From the NCBI RefSeq assembly GCF_947486615.1, contig NZ_CANKUD010000018.1, positions 1 through 42,118 of the forward strand: a stretch of 42,118 nt of DNA, in the 5' to 3' direction. Under the pieces are notes generated by a model. It saw only the letters and a program-made list of their open reading frames with translations. It searched no databases and was not told the DNA's origin. The translations under genes were made by a program, and so were the position numbers. Below, piece by piece: positions 1 through 8,405 of this stretch. Every line of letters starts with the position of its first letter. Positions within the stretch are counted from its first letter, which is position 1. Source of the DNA: an uncultured Modestobacter sp. Its GTDB lineage: Bacteria > Actinomycetota > Actinomycetes > Mycobacteriales > Geodermatophilaceae.

Positions 1-28
1 GAGTGCTGACCCACCGGCCGCTACCGGC

Positions 29-59
29 ACCGAACCTGCCAGAGACCAGCAGGCTCGGT
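29..59 (-). terminator. Hairpin after lipoprotein gene
   Basis: Eleven-base arms ACCGAACCTGC and GCAGGCTCGGT pair with a single A/C mismatch around a 9-nt loop. The hairpin starts 8 nt beyond the stop codon of the minus-strand lipoprotein gene. There is no T tract, which is usual for actinobacterial terminators. The first 28 bases of the window show nothing I can name. Confidence 0.55.
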
Positions 60-67
60 AAGCCCCA

Positions 68-628
68 TTAGTCGTCGCTGGTGGTGGCGCCGCCCGGCTC
101 CGGGACGCCGGTCTCGTCACCCGGGTCCGGCTCCTCGGGGGACACGGTGGCCTCCACGTCGACCGTGCCGGCGTCGGCGAACTCCAGCGTCACCGGGACC
201 GCCTGGGCCGAGCGCAGGCTCTGGGTCAGCCCGACCAGCGTCAGCCGGGCCACCCCGTCGTCCCCGAGCAGGACGGTCTCGCCGGCCGGGATGGTGAGGT
301 CCACGCCGGTGGTGCCGTCGGCGTCCCGGACGTCGGTGAACCCCTCGCCGGTCACCCCGACCAGCCGCGCCTCGGTCGGGCCGGTGTTGCTGATCGCCAT
401 CTGCAGCTCGACGTCCGCGCCGGCCTCCCAGACGCCGTCGGGCGGGTAGGGCAGCTCGACGTTGGTCACCTTGACGTCCTCGCTGACCCGCTCATCGGCC
501 ATGGCGTTGCCGCCCGGCACCTCGACCCCCGGGGTCTGGCTGGGTGCGTCGCTGCTGCAGGCCGCGGTGCTCAGCGCGGCGGCCAGCGCCAGCACCGGGA
601 CCCAGCGCCGGGGAGTGTGCTCGCTCAT
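68..628 (-). CDS. PCuAC/DUF461-like lipoprotein lacking copper ligands
   Basis: This is a 186-residue secreted lipoprotein. It has a basic N-terminus, a hydrophobic stretch and the lipobox LSTAAC, so Cys24 should be lipidated. The mature part resembles the cupredoxin-like PCu(A)C fold: an N-terminal strand region, then IPAGETV..., then LTLVGLTQSLRSAQAVPVTLEF-like strands that match the family core by eye. Known members bind copper through conserved Met and His residues, with His in a GYHLMLMGL-type segment. Here the equivalent segment is GVARLTLVGL and the mature chain contains no histidine, so copper delivery is doubtful. The tail is acidic and Pro/Gly-rich. The start ATG has GGAGAGGA seven or so bases upstream. 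Family assignment is moderately secure; function is not. Confidence 0.75.
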   Translation of the reverse strand: MSEHTPRRWVPVLALAAALSTAACSSDAPSQTPGVEVPGGNAMADERVSEDVKVTNVELPYPPDGVWEAGADVELQMAISNTGPTEARLVGVTGEGFTDVRDADGTTGVDLTIPAGETVLLGDDGVARLTLVGLTQSLRSAQAVPVTLEFADAGTVDVEATVSPEEPDPGDETGVPEPGGATTSDD

Positions 629-767
629 GGTCGTCCTCTCCGTCGTCCTCGTTCGGTGTCCGCCCGTCGGGTACCCCGGGGCGGCCGATCCGTGCGACGT
701 GGGCCCCCGACGTCATCTGTTCGCAAGGTCGGGTGCGCCGCCGGTGCCGGCGCGGCACCATGACCGG

Positions 768-1922
768 GTGGACACCGATGTCTTCCGCCAGGTCCAGGAC
801 GCCGTTCGCCAGCTGGTGCGGGGGGTGGTCGTCCCCCGCGAGGAGGAGATCGACCGCCACGACCGCATCCCCGACGAGCTGCGCGCCGCCGCCGCCGAGA
901 TGGGGCTGTTCGGGTACGCGCTGCCCGAGGAGCACGGCGGGCTCGGCGTGACGATGAGCGAGGACGTGCAGCTGGCCTTCGAGTTCGGCTACACGACGCC
1001 GGCGTTCCGCTCGCTGTTCGGCACGAACAACGGCATCGCCGGGCAGGTGATCGCCAGGTTCGGGAACGGGGAGCAGCAGAAGACGTACCTGCCTCGGCTG
1101 GCGGCCGGTGAGCTGATCGGCTCCTTCGCCCTCACCGAGGCCGAGGCCGGCTCCGACCCGGCCGGGCTGCGCACCACCGCCCGCCGGGACGGCGAGGACT
1201 GGGTGATCAGCGGCGGGAAGCGCTACATCACCAACGCGCCGATCGCTGACCTGTTCGTCGTCTTCGCCCGCAGCGACCCGGCCGAGCGCGGCGGCCGCGG
1301 CATCTCCACCTTCGTCGTGGACGCCACCGCACCCGGGGTCACCGTCGGGCCGAAGGACGCGAAGATGGGCCAGTCCGGTGCCTGGACGGCGGAGGTCTTC
1401 TTCGACGAGGCGCGGGTGCCGGCCTCCGCGCTGATCGGTGAGGAGGGCCGCGGCTACGCGAAGGCGCTCACCGTGCTCTCCCGCGGTCGGCTGCACATCG
1501 CGGCGCTGTGCGTCGGGATGGCGCAGCGGGTGCTGGACGAGTCGGTCGCCTACGCGGCCACCGCCAAGCAGGGCGGGGCGCCGATCGGCCGCTTCCAGCT
1601 GGTGCAGGCGATGCTCGCCGACATGCACACCGAGCTGCTGGCCGCCCGCAGCATGGTGGTCGACGTCGCCGCCCGCTACGACTCGGGCGAGGACACCTCG
1701 GTCGGCCCGTCGGCGGCGAAGCTCTTCTGCAGCGAGATGGTCGGCCGGGCCACCGACCGCGCCGTGCAGGTGCACGGCGGGCTGGGCTACCTGCGCAGCA
1801 CGCCGGTCGAGCGCTTCTACCGCGACGCCCGGCTCTACCGGCTGTACGAGGGCACCAGCGAGGTGCAGAAGGTCATCATCGGCGGCGCGCTGCTGCGCGC
1901 CGCCGGCATGCCCAGGCCCTGA
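768..1922 (+). CDS. Acyl-CoA dehydrogenase (FadE-type)
   Basis: This 384-residue flavoenzyme would oxidise an acyl-CoA to the 2,3-enoyl-CoA and pass electrons to ETF. The normal order of family signatures is present: an N-terminal helical domain (LRAAAAEMGLFGYALPEEHGG), the FAD/substrate segment FALTEAEAGSDPAGL, the beta domain, and the C-terminal YRDARLYRLYEGTSEVQ. The Glu in YEGTS occupies the catalytic-base position of medium- and short-chain enzymes. The open frame runs upstream to about 462, but that part is antisense to the lipoprotein gene. Homology begins at VDTDVFRQVQDAV, so I chose GTG 768. No Shine-Dalgarno is visible; CACCAT lies exactly 6 nt upstream, so a leaderless start is possible. 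Substrate unknown. Confidence 0.88.
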   Translation: MDTDVFRQVQDAVRQLVRGVVVPREEEIDRHDRIPDELRAAAAEMGLFGYALPEEHGGLGVTMSEDVQLAFEFGYTTPAFRSLFGTNNGIAGQVIARFGNGEQQKTYLPRLAAGELIGSFALTEAEAGSDPAGLRTTARRDGEDWVISGGKRYITNAPIADLFVVFARSDPAERGGRGISTFVVDATAPGVTVGPKDAKMGQSGAWTAEVFFDEARVPASALIGEEGRGYAKALTVLSRGRLHIAALCVGMAQRVLDESVAYAATAKQGGAPIGRFQLVQAMLADMHTELLAARSMVVDVAARYDSGEDTSVGPSAAKLFCSEMVGRATDRAVQVHGGLGYLRSTPVERFYRDARLYRLYEGTSEVQKVIIGGALLRAAGMPRP

Positions 1923-1925
1923 CGC

Positions 1926-2011
1926 AGGACCCCCTCGCCCCCGCCCCTCTACCCGGCCCCCTCGCAGGGCCCCGCCGCGAGCCTGCGAGCGGTGGGGGGC
2001 GAGGGGGTCCT
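1926..2011. terminator. Structured repeat A, copy 1, between convergent genes
   Basis: An intergenic element separates the convergent acyl-CoA dehydrogenase and SDR genes. Its outer 17-bp arms (1926-1942 and 1995-2011, starting AGGACCCCC) are perfect. Within it, 1955-2010 is a 56-bp unit that recurs at 16985-17040 (reversed, 52/56 identical) and 29298-29353 (45/56). The unit folds as CCCCCTCGC/GCGAGGGGG outside CCCCGCCGC/GCGGTGGGG with a 10-nt loop. Differences between copies are largely compensatory. It probably works as a U-less terminator, perhaps for both directions. Confidence 0.75.
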
Positions 2012-2015
2012 TTGA

Positions 2016-3095
2016 CTAGGCGGGGGTGTGCTCGGGGCCGGTGCCGCCGTGCAGGAGTGGGCCGGTGTGGCCCTGCCCGCTGCCCAGCGCGGCCACGAAC
2101 TCGCGCAGCAGGTCCCCACCGTTGTGCGTGGCCCGCCAGCCCAGCTCGGTGCGCGCCCGGGTGGTGTCCAGCGGGGGCACGCCGAGGCCGAGGTCCAGCC
2201 AGCCCGGCTCGATCTGCAGCACGCGGGCGAGGAACGCCCCCTGCATGCCGGCGCGCAGCACCGCGGCCGGCACCGGCACCCGCCGGACGCCGAGCGCCCC
2301 GGCCAGCCCGTCGGCGTCGAAGTGGGGCGGCGCGGAGAGGTTGAACGGCCCCGGTGCCCGGCGGTCGAGGATCCGGGCGATCGCGTCGGCGACGTCGTCG
2401 GCGTGCACGAACCCCAGGTGCAGCGAGCCCGGCAGCGGCAGCGGCAGCAGCTTCGCCACCGCGCCGGGCAGGGCGCGGGCGGCCGGGAAGGCGATCGGGC
2501 CGAGGAAGTAGCGGCCGATCTCGCTGGCCGCGTCGGGCTGCAGCACCAGCGTCGGGCGGGTCACCGAGACGGTGACGTCGGGGTGCGCGGCGTCGAACTC
2601 GGCCACCATCCGCTCGCACTCGACCTTCTGCCGGCTGTACTGCGAGCTGGGCACCCCGGTGGCCGGCCAGTCCTCGCCCACCGGGTGGGTCTGCGGGCCG
2701 GCGGCGTAGGTGCCGATCGAGGACATGTGCACCACATGCGGCACCCCGGCTGCGCCGGCGGCGGCCAGCACCCGGCGGGTGCCCTCGACGTTCACCGCGT
2801 GCAGCACCTCGGGCTCGCGGTCGGGGACGAGCGCCCACGCCAGGTGCACCACGGCGTCGACCCCGTCCAGGAACTCGGCCAGCACCGGCTCGCTGTCGGG
2901 GGACTGCAGGTCGGCGCTGTACCAGCGCACGCCGGCGTAGGGCTCGGTCTGCGGTGGCCGCCGCCGGGCGAGGCCCCGGACCTCGGTGACGCCGGCCTCG
3001 GCGAGCCGGCGCAGCAGCGCCGTCCCGACGTTGCCGCTCGCGCCGGTGATCGCCACGGTCATGCCGGGGAGGAGCCTGCCGGGTGTCTCAGCCAT
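2016..3095 (-). CDS. NAD-dependent epimerase/dehydratase family (extended SDR)
   Basis: The 359-residue protein has an N-terminal Rossmann motif (VAITGASGNVG, residues 14-24), a DAVVHLAW segment and the SDR active-site pair in SSQYSRQKVECE (Tyr and Lys four apart). These mark an extended short-chain dehydrogenase of the nucleotide-sugar epimerase/dehydratase superfamily. The substrate cannot be read from sequence. The ATG at 3095 overlaps the last 8 bases of the upstream hydrolase gene, so the two are likely translated from one message. A second possible start (MTVAITG) lies 11 codons further in. The stop is followed within 2 nt by AAAGGACCCCC of repeat A copy 1. Confidence 0.85.
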   Translation of the reverse strand: MAETPGRLLPGMTVAITGASGNVGTALLRRLAEAGVTEVRGLARRRPPQTEPYAGVRWYSADLQSPDSEPVLAEFLDGVDAVVHLAWALVPDREPEVLHAVNVEGTRRVLAAAGAAGVPHVVHMSSIGTYAAGPQTHPVGEDWPATGVPSSQYSRQKVECERMVAEFDAAHPDVTVSVTRPTLVLQPDAASEIGRYFLGPIAFPAARALPGAVAKLLPLPLPGSLHLGFVHADDVADAIARILDRRAPGPFNLSAPPHFDADGLAGALGVRRVPVPAAVLRAGMQGAFLARVLQIEPGWLDLGLGVPPLDTTRARTELGWRATHNGGDLLREFVAALGSGQGHTGPLLHGGTGPEHTPA

Positions 3096-3954
3096 GCCCA
3101 GGCGCTACCCCCGCCGTCCGGTCGTCACCCCTCGTGCGGACGTGTGCGGTGACCAGCTCGCCGACCCGCTCGGCGGCGAGCTCCGGCAGCCAGTGGTCCG
3201 CGTCCTCGAGCACCTCCAGCGCGTAGCGGGCGGTGACGAACTCCCGGGTCGCCTCGGTGGCCGCCCGGCCGAGGAACGCGTCGTGGGCGCCCCACACGTG
3301 CAGGGTGGGCACCCGGACGGTGCCCACCGGGGCGCCGGGCAGCGGCAGCGCGCGGTACCAGTTCAGCGCCGCGGTCAGCGCGCCCGGCTCCCGCATCCGG
3401 TCGACGTAGTGGTCGACCAGGTGCTCGGGGAGGCCACCGTTGCGGAGCACCCGGCGCAGCACGGCGCCCTGGCGGGCCAGCAGCACGCCCTCGGGGACGG
3501 CGGGCAGCTGGAAGAAGCCGATGTAGCCCGACCGCAGGCCCTGGTCGCTGTGCAGCACCGCCTGCGTCATCGCGGCCGGGTGCGGCACCGACAGGGCGGT
3601 CAGCGTGCGGACCCGCCACGGGTGCCAGGCCGCCAGCGCCCACGCCGCGACGCCGCCCCAGTCGTGCCCGACCACGTGCGCGCTGGACAGCCCGGCGGCG
3701 TCCAGCAGGGCCAGCACGTCGTCGACCACCGCACGCAGCGAGTACGCCGACCGCCCCGGGGGCCGCGCGCCGGGGGAGTACCCGCGCTGGTCGGGGGCGA
3801 GGGTGCGCAGCCCGGCCGAGTGCAGCACCGGCGCCAGCCGGTCGAAGGCGCCGCCGTCCTGCGGGAAGCCGTGCAGCAGGACGACCGGCTCGCCGTCGGC
3901 CGGGCCGGAGTCGCGGACGTCGAAGACCAGGTCGCCCCGGCGGAAGGTGTCCAT
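3088..3954 (-). CDS. Alpha/beta hydrolase, epoxide-hydrolase-like
   Basis: The 288-residue soluble hydrolase carries VVLLHGFPQDGGAFD (HGFP oxyanion motif), the nucleophile elbow VGHDWGG (Asp nucleophile), and a late acid/His region (WGAHDAFLG and EDADHWLPELA). An Asp rather than Ser at the elbow (HDWGG) is typical of epoxide hydrolases and haloalkane dehalogenase relatives; with the HGFP motif I favour epoxide hydrolase. The frame opens at 3987, but homology starts at MDTFRRGDLVFDV, so ATG 3954 is preferred. It is the middle gene of a minus-strand set with the c-di-GMP protein (35 nt upstream) and the SDR (8-bp overlap). Physiological substrate unknown. Confidence 0.83.
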   Translation of the reverse strand: MDTFRRGDLVFDVRDSGPADGEPVVLLHGFPQDGGAFDRLAPVLHSAGLRTLAPDQRGYSPGARPPGRSAYSLRAVVDDVLALLDAAGLSSAHVVGHDWGGVAAWALAAWHPWRVRTLTALSVPHPAAMTQAVLHSDQGLRSGYIGFFQLPAVPEGVLLARQGAVLRRVLRNGGLPEHLVDHYVDRMREPGALTAALNWYRALPLPGAPVGTVRVPTLHVWGAHDAFLGRAATEATREFVTARYALEVLEDADHWLPELAAERVGELVTAHVRTRGDDRTAGVAPGHG

Positions 3955-3989
3955 GCCGGGTCTGTGCCCGCTGGAGCGGAGGCCCACGC

Positions 3990-6560
3990 TCAGCCGACGG
4001 CGGCCACCGGGGCGGGCTCGGGGACGACGTGGGCGAACACCGAGGTGGCCCGGCCGTCGGCGTCCCGGACCACCGAGACCCGCACGGTCACCGGCACCTG
4101 CGAGCCGTCGGCGTGCCGGAAGCTGGTGGACAGCTGCGTGCGCCCGGTGGTCTGGCCGAACAGCTCGGTGACCGCGGAGGTCTGGCCGGGCCGGTCCTCC
4201 AGCGGGGTCAGGTCCTGCACCCGCCGGCCGTGCAGCTGCTCGGTGGGGGTGCCCAGCAGTGCCGCGAGGGCCCGGTTGGCCCGCAGCAGCGAACCGTCCG
4301 GGCGGGCCAGCAGCATGCCGATCGGGGCGTCGTCGAAGGCGTGCCGGAACATCAGCTCGCTGTCGGCCAGCGCCCGGCGTGCCACGACGGCCTCGGTCAC
4401 GTCGCGGGAGACCGACAGCACCTCGCGCACCGCACCGTCCTCACCGGTCAGCCGGCGGGTCGTGCTCTCCAGCCACCGCACGCTGCCGTCGCGGTGCCGG
4501 ACCCGGTGGACCGCCGTGCCCTCGTCCCAGCGTCCGGCCGAGGCGGGGTCGGCGGTGACCCGGTCGGGATCGTCCAGGTACAGGATCCCGGTCACGTCTG
4601 TGCCGGTGATCTCCTGGGGGAGCCAGCCGAGGACCGCACCGCTGCTGGCCGACGCGTACGTGACGATCCGCTCCGGGGTGGTGACGAGCACGAGCTCGTC
4701 GTTGCCACCGAGCGGGAGGACGGCGCCCTCGGCCAGCGGCTCGGCCAGCGACCGGGAGGTGAGCAGGGCGGTGAGCCGGGCGGAGGCCGGCTGCGGCCGG
4801 CCGAACAGCCAGCCCTGCGCGGAGTCGCAGCCCATCGCGACCAGTTGCTGGGCCTGCTCGGTGGTCTCCACGCCCTCGGCGCAGACCTGGCGCCCCAGGC
4901 TGTGCGCGGCCTCGATGACCAGCCGGGCGAGCACCGCGTCGGCGGTGTCGCTGGTGACCCGTTCGATGAAGGAGCGGTCGACCTTGACCAGGTGGACCGG
5001 GAGGGCGCGCAGCAGGCTCAGCGCCGAGTGGCCGGTGCCGAAGTCGTCCAGCGCCAGCCGGACGCCGAGGTCGCGCACCTGCTGCAGCCGGGCGGCGGTG
5101 GCGGCCAGGTCGGTGATCGCCGCGGTCTCGGTGATCTCCAGGCACAGCCGGTCCGGCGCCAGGCCGCTGTCGGTGAGCGCCTGGGTGACGTCGTCGATGA
5201 ACCCGCGCTGGGCCAGCTGCACCGGGGAGACGTTGACCGCCACGGTGGGCGGCAGCCCTGAGGGGCCGGTGGACCAGCCCGCGGCCTCCCGGCAGGCGGT
5301 GCGCAGCACCCAGCGGCCCAGGTCGACGATCAGGCCGGTCCGCTCGGCCAGCGGGATGAACTGGTCGGGGGGCACCCGACCCAGCTCGTCGTCCTCCCAC
5401 CGGGCCAGCGCCTCGACGCCGGTGACCTGGGCGGAGGGCAGGGAGACGACGGGCTGGTAGTGCAGGGCGAGCGAGCGGGTCTCGATGGCCTGGCGCAGCC
5501 GCCGTTCCATCTCGTGCCGGGCCCGCACGGCGGTGGTGTCCTCGGCGTCCTCCAGCAGCTCGGTGCCGAAGTGCGCCACCCGGCCCCGGCCCAGGGACTT
5601 GGCCCGGTACATGGCCAGGTCGGCCTGGTGCAGCAGGGCGTCGGGGGAGTCGGCCCCGGCGGCGACGCCCACGCTGGCGCCCAGGCTGACCAGCTGCTCA
5701 CCCGTCTCGACCGCCCCGCGCGCGGTGAGCACGAAGGGCGCGGCGGCGGTGAGCACGATCCGTTCGGCCAGCGCGGTGCTCTGCGCGGCGGTCAGCGGCG
5801 CCTCGGTGAGCACCGCGAACTCGTCGCCGCTGAGCCGGACGACGAGGTCGTCGGTGCGGGCGACGGTGCGCAGCCGGGCGGAGAACTCGACCAGCACCTC
5901 GTCGCCGGCGCCGTGACCGAGGTGGTCGTTGACGTCCTTGAAGCGGTCCAGGTCGATGAAGAACAGCACCCCGGAGGTGCCCGCCGCGTGGGCCTGGCGC
6001 AGCCGCTCCAGCAGGAACAGCCGGTTGGGCAGCCCGGTGAGCGGGTCGTGCAGCGCCTGGTAGGCGTACTGCTGGGCGAGCTGCTCGAACACGGCGGTGA
6101 CCGGGGCGACCCCGAGCCGGCCGTCGGGCCAGCAGACCAGCACCCCGTCGAGCAGGTGGTCGCCGGTCGCCCGGCGGTGGATGACCGCGGCGGCCACCCG
6201 GGCCACCGGGCAGTCGACCGGGAACTCCAGGGCCGACGGCGGTGCGCCGTCGGCGACCCGGCGCCGCTGGTGCAGCAGCCGGCCGTAGCCGAGCCGGCCG
6301 GTCATGGTGACCTCGAACCAGGTCCGGCTGACCAGCAGGGGCGCGCCGGGCACGTCGACGACGACCCAGCGCAGCGTGGCGTCCCGCCGGAACATGCTGT
6401 CCAGGGCGGCCATGGTGGTGCTCGCCGGCACCCGGTGCACCGGCAGTGCGAGCGACCCGAGGGTCGCCTCGGTCTGGGTCAGGGCCAGCTCTGCGGTGAG
6501 CGCGACCTGCAGCACGCCGCCGGGCAGGGCGGCGTCGAGCGTCGTCCCGGTGCTGGTCAT
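3990..6560 (-). CDS. CBS-like/GGDEF/EAL/PAS/PAS cyclic-di-GMP protein
   Basis: This is an 856-residue cytosolic protein with no membrane segment. Residues 15-155 resemble a CBS-pair sensory module (VPASTTMAALDSMFRR; GRLGYGRLLHQRR). A GGDEF domain follows (about 165-335) with signature SGDEF at 244-248, a variant often still active, plus FIDLDRFKDVND. An EAL domain (about 345-600) keeps the EAL at 383-385, NVSPVQL, EITETA, DDFGTG (505-510), the Lys in VKVDRSF, and EGVET. These look complete, so both cyclase and phosphodiesterase activity are possible. Two PAS domains (about 622-725 and 735-850) sit at the C-terminus instead of the usual N-terminus. ATG 6560 was chosen because homology begins shortly after it and GAGAGGCAGG lies upstream; the open frame continues to 6689. 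Confidence 0.9.
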   Translation of the reverse strand: MTSTGTTLDAALPGGVLQVALTAELALTQTEATLGSLALPVHRVPASTTMAALDSMFRRDATLRWVVVDVPGAPLLVSRTWFEVTMTGRLGYGRLLHQRRRVADGAPPSALEFPVDCPVARVAAAVIHRRATGDHLLDGVLVCWPDGRLGVAPVTAVFEQLAQQYAYQALHDPLTGLPNRLFLLERLRQAHAAGTSGVLFFIDLDRFKDVNDHLGHGAGDEVLVEFSARLRTVARTDDLVVRLSGDEFAVLTEAPLTAAQSTALAERIVLTAAAPFVLTARGAVETGEQLVSLGASVGVAAGADSPDALLHQADLAMYRAKSLGRGRVAHFGTELLEDAEDTTAVRARHEMERRLRQAIETRSLALHYQPVVSLPSAQVTGVEALARWEDDELGRVPPDQFIPLAERTGLIVDLGRWVLRTACREAAGWSTGPSGLPPTVAVNVSPVQLAQRGFIDDVTQALTDSGLAPDRLCLEITETAAITDLAATAARLQQVRDLGVRLALDDFGTGHSALSLLRALPVHLVKVDRSFIERVTSDTADAVLARLVIEAAHSLGRQVCAEGVETTEQAQQLVAMGCDSAQGWLFGRPQPASARLTALLTSRSLAEPLAEGAVLPLGGNDELVLVTTPERIVTYASASSGAVLGWLPQEITGTDVTGILYLDDPDRVTADPASAGRWDEGTAVHRVRHRDGSVRWLESTTRRLTGEDGAVREVLSVSRDVTEAVVARRALADSELMFRHAFDDAPIGMLLARPDGSLLRANRALAALLGTPTEQLHGRRVQDLTPLEDRPGQTSAVTELFGQTTGRTQLSTSFRHADGSQVPVTVRVSVVRDADGRATSVFAHVVPEPAPVAAVG

Positions 6561-6715
6561 CCTCGCTGTGCCTGCCTCTCGTGGTCCCCGTCCGTGGTGA
6601 CGCGGCCAGTGTGTGGGCGGTTGCTCTGCGTGACGACCGCTCCTCACCCATCCGAGTCGATCTTGGTGTGGGGGTGTTTGGTGCACCACGTGCCGGCGTC
6701 GGGGACGATGGAGCC

Positions 6716-7273
6716 GTGGTGGCGTCTCCGGCAGCAGAGCTGATCGTCCTGGTCGACGAGGACGGGACGGCGATCGGCAGCATGCCCAAACCGCTGGTCC
6801 ACCACGGGGACACCCCGCTGCACCGGGCCTTCTCCGCCTACCTCTTCGACGACTCCGGGCGGCTGCTGGTCACCCGCCGCGCGGACTCGAAGGCGACCTT
6901 CCCGGGGATGTGGACCAACACCGTCTGCGGGCACCCCGGACCCGGGGAGGCCGACGACGAGGCGATCGCCCGCCGGGCGGACTACGAGCTGGGGCTGACC
7001 GTGGACCGACTGCGCCCGGCGCTGCCCTCCTACCGCTACCGCGCGGAGTTCCGCGGGGTCGTGGAGAACGAGGTGTGCCCGGTCTACCTGGGCCGGTTCG
7101 CCGGCCTCCCGGCGCCGGACCCCACCGAGGTGGGGGAGTGGGAGCTGCTGGACTGGGCGACGTTCCGGGCCCGGCAGGAGACCACCCAGTACGACGCCTG
7201 GTCGCCCTGGTGCCGGGAACAGGCCCGGCTGATCGAGGCCGCCGGCCTGCTGGCCGACCTCACCACCACCTGA
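6716..7273 (+). CDS. idi: Isopentenyl-diphosphate delta-isomerase, type I
   Basis: The 185-residue Nudix-fold enzyme interconverts IPP and DMAPP for isoprenoid synthesis. Key residues are present: TNTVCGHP with catalytic Cys71 and metal ligand His73, HRAF (His36), and ENEVCPVY with Glu117 and Glu119. Length matches the bacterial family. The frame opens at 6581, but only the part from VVASPAAELIVLVDEDG is homologous; tandem GTG codons at 6716 and 6719 are candidate starts. No Shine-Dalgarno is obvious. GACGAT ends 6 nt before GTG 6716, so leaderless initiation is possible. It is divergent from the c-di-GMP gene and convergent with the MEDS gene. Confidence 0.92.
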   Translation: MVASPAAELIVLVDEDGTAIGSMPKPLVHHGDTPLHRAFSAYLFDDSGRLLVTRRADSKATFPGMWTNTVCGHPGPGEADDEAIARRADYELGLTVDRLRPALPSYRYRAEFRGVVENEVCPVYLGRFAGLPAPDPTEVGEWELLDWATFRARQETTQYDAWSPWCREQARLIEAAGLLADLTTT

Positions 7274-7278
7274 TCACC

Positions 7279-7307
7279 CGCGCGGCACGTGCTGCGTGGG
7301 CCGCGCG
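7279..7307. terminator. Hairpin between convergent idi and MEDS genes
   Basis: Perfect 8-bp arms CGCGCGGC (7279-7286) and GCCGCGCG (7300-7307) flank a 13-nt loop. The right arm touches the stop codon of the minus-strand MEDS gene; idi stops 5 nt to the left. Likely shared terminator. Confidence 0.55.
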
Positions 7308-8282
7308 TCAGGCGTTGACGACCAGCCGCACCGTGCACCCGTCGCCGGAGTCGTCGGCCGGGGCCGCGGTCAGGCTGTCGACCGACCGCCGGGCCAGCCA
7401 CAGGCCCATCCCGCCGACCGCCATGTCGCCGTGCGCCGGCCCGTAGCCGGCCAGCGGGTCCTCGAACGCGGTGCCGCGGTCGGTCACCGCGCACAGCAGC
7501 CGCTCCGGGGTGCACCACAGCTTCACGTCCACCGGCGGGATGCCGTGCTCGGTGGCGTTGGCGGTCACCTCGTCGATCGCCAGCACGAAGTCCTGCGCGG
7601 CGTCGGCGGACAGGGCGCTCTCGGCCAGCACCCGGTTCAGCGCCCGGCGCAGCGCGCGCATGTCGTCCATGTCGACCATGGCCAGCGTCGGCTCGGTCTC
7701 CTCCAGCGGGTCGGGGATGCCGGCCCGCTGCAGCTCCCGGAGCAGCTCGGCCGGCGGGCGGAAGTCCGGATTGCGGACGGTGCCCTCGCTGGTGAGCAGC
7801 CACGGGTGGGTGGCCCGCGCGACCGCCCAGGGGTCGGAGCCCTCTGCCGCCATCGGGGCCAGCAGGCAGATGTGGTCGACCGGCCGCTCGGCCAGCACGT
7901 GGTTCAGCAGCGCCTCGGTCTGCACCCAGGCAGCCGGGTCGGCGTCCGGACCGCCCGGGCCGGTCACCAGGTGCAGCCGGCGGCCGGTGCTGGGCACCCG
8001 CTCGTCGACCAGCCGGGCGATCGCCGCCAGCGCCGCCGGCGGGCGGTCGGCCAGCGGCTCGGTGGGGGCCAGGTGGACGTCACCGGCGTCCTGGAGCGCT
8101 GCGGTCAGCGCGGACGCGACGGTCTCCGGGCAGGCGATCACCACCGGCTCGCCCTCGGCCACGGCGCGGCTCAGGATCGGCCCCACGACCGTGGCGACGT
8201 CCTCACCCGGGCTGAGCACGTACCCCACGTGGCGGTAACCCTGGTGCTCGTGGGGCTGGTGCTCTTCGATGCGCTGTGTCAC
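7308..8282 (-). CDS. MEDS-domain anti-sigma/HATPase regulatory protein
   Basis: The 324-residue protein has an N-terminal MEDS-like sensor (about 10-180, GYRHVGYVLSPGEDVATVV) and a C-terminal GHKL ATPase of the anti-sigma kinase type (about 200-320). The ATPase motifs are readable: N box DEVTANATEHG, G1 VTDRGTAF and G2 GGMGLWLARR. Such proteins bind a sigma factor or phosphorylate a STAS antagonist in partner switching. Neither partner is encoded in this window. The frame stays open to 9347, but that extension is antisense to the flavoprotein gene; GTG 8282 is preceded by GAGGAGG at good spacing. The bphP phosphatase gene 1.6 kb away could supply the opposing activity (inference). Confidence 0.88.
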   Translation of the reverse strand: MTQRIEEHQPHEHQGYRHVGYVLSPGEDVATVVGPILSRAVAEGEPVVIACPETVASALTAALQDAGDVHLAPTEPLADRPPAALAAIARLVDERVPSTGRRLHLVTGPGGPDADPAAWVQTEALLNHVLAERPVDHICLLAPMAAEGSDPWAVARATHPWLLTSEGTVRNPDFRPPAELLRELQRAGIPDPLEETEPTLAMVDMDDMRALRRALNRVLAESALSADAAQDFVLAIDEVTANATEHGIPPVDVKLWCTPERLLCAVTDRGTAFEDPLAGYGPAHGDMAVGGMGLWLARRSVDSLTAAPADDSGDGCTVRLVVNA

Positions 8283-8405
8283 GGGAGCACCTCCTCGTCG
8301 TCTGCTCCGACGGGGGTGCCTGTGCCCCCGAACCGTGATCGGGACACATGCGGCCACCGAGGTCACACCCGGAACGAGCGAGCCGGTGGCGCTGTTGCCG
8401 CCCGT
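8283..8405. other. Divergent intergenic region, MEDS/flavoprotein
   Basis: These 123 bp hold the start regions of two divergent genes. I see the AGGAGG of the MEDS gene at its left end, and no convincing -10/-35 pair or inverted repeat. Confidence 0.4.

Noticed and set aside
2986..5460. 824-residue plus-strand frame
   Set aside because: Antisense to the hydrolase and GGDEF/EAL genes; composition is that of a shadow frame with no domain.
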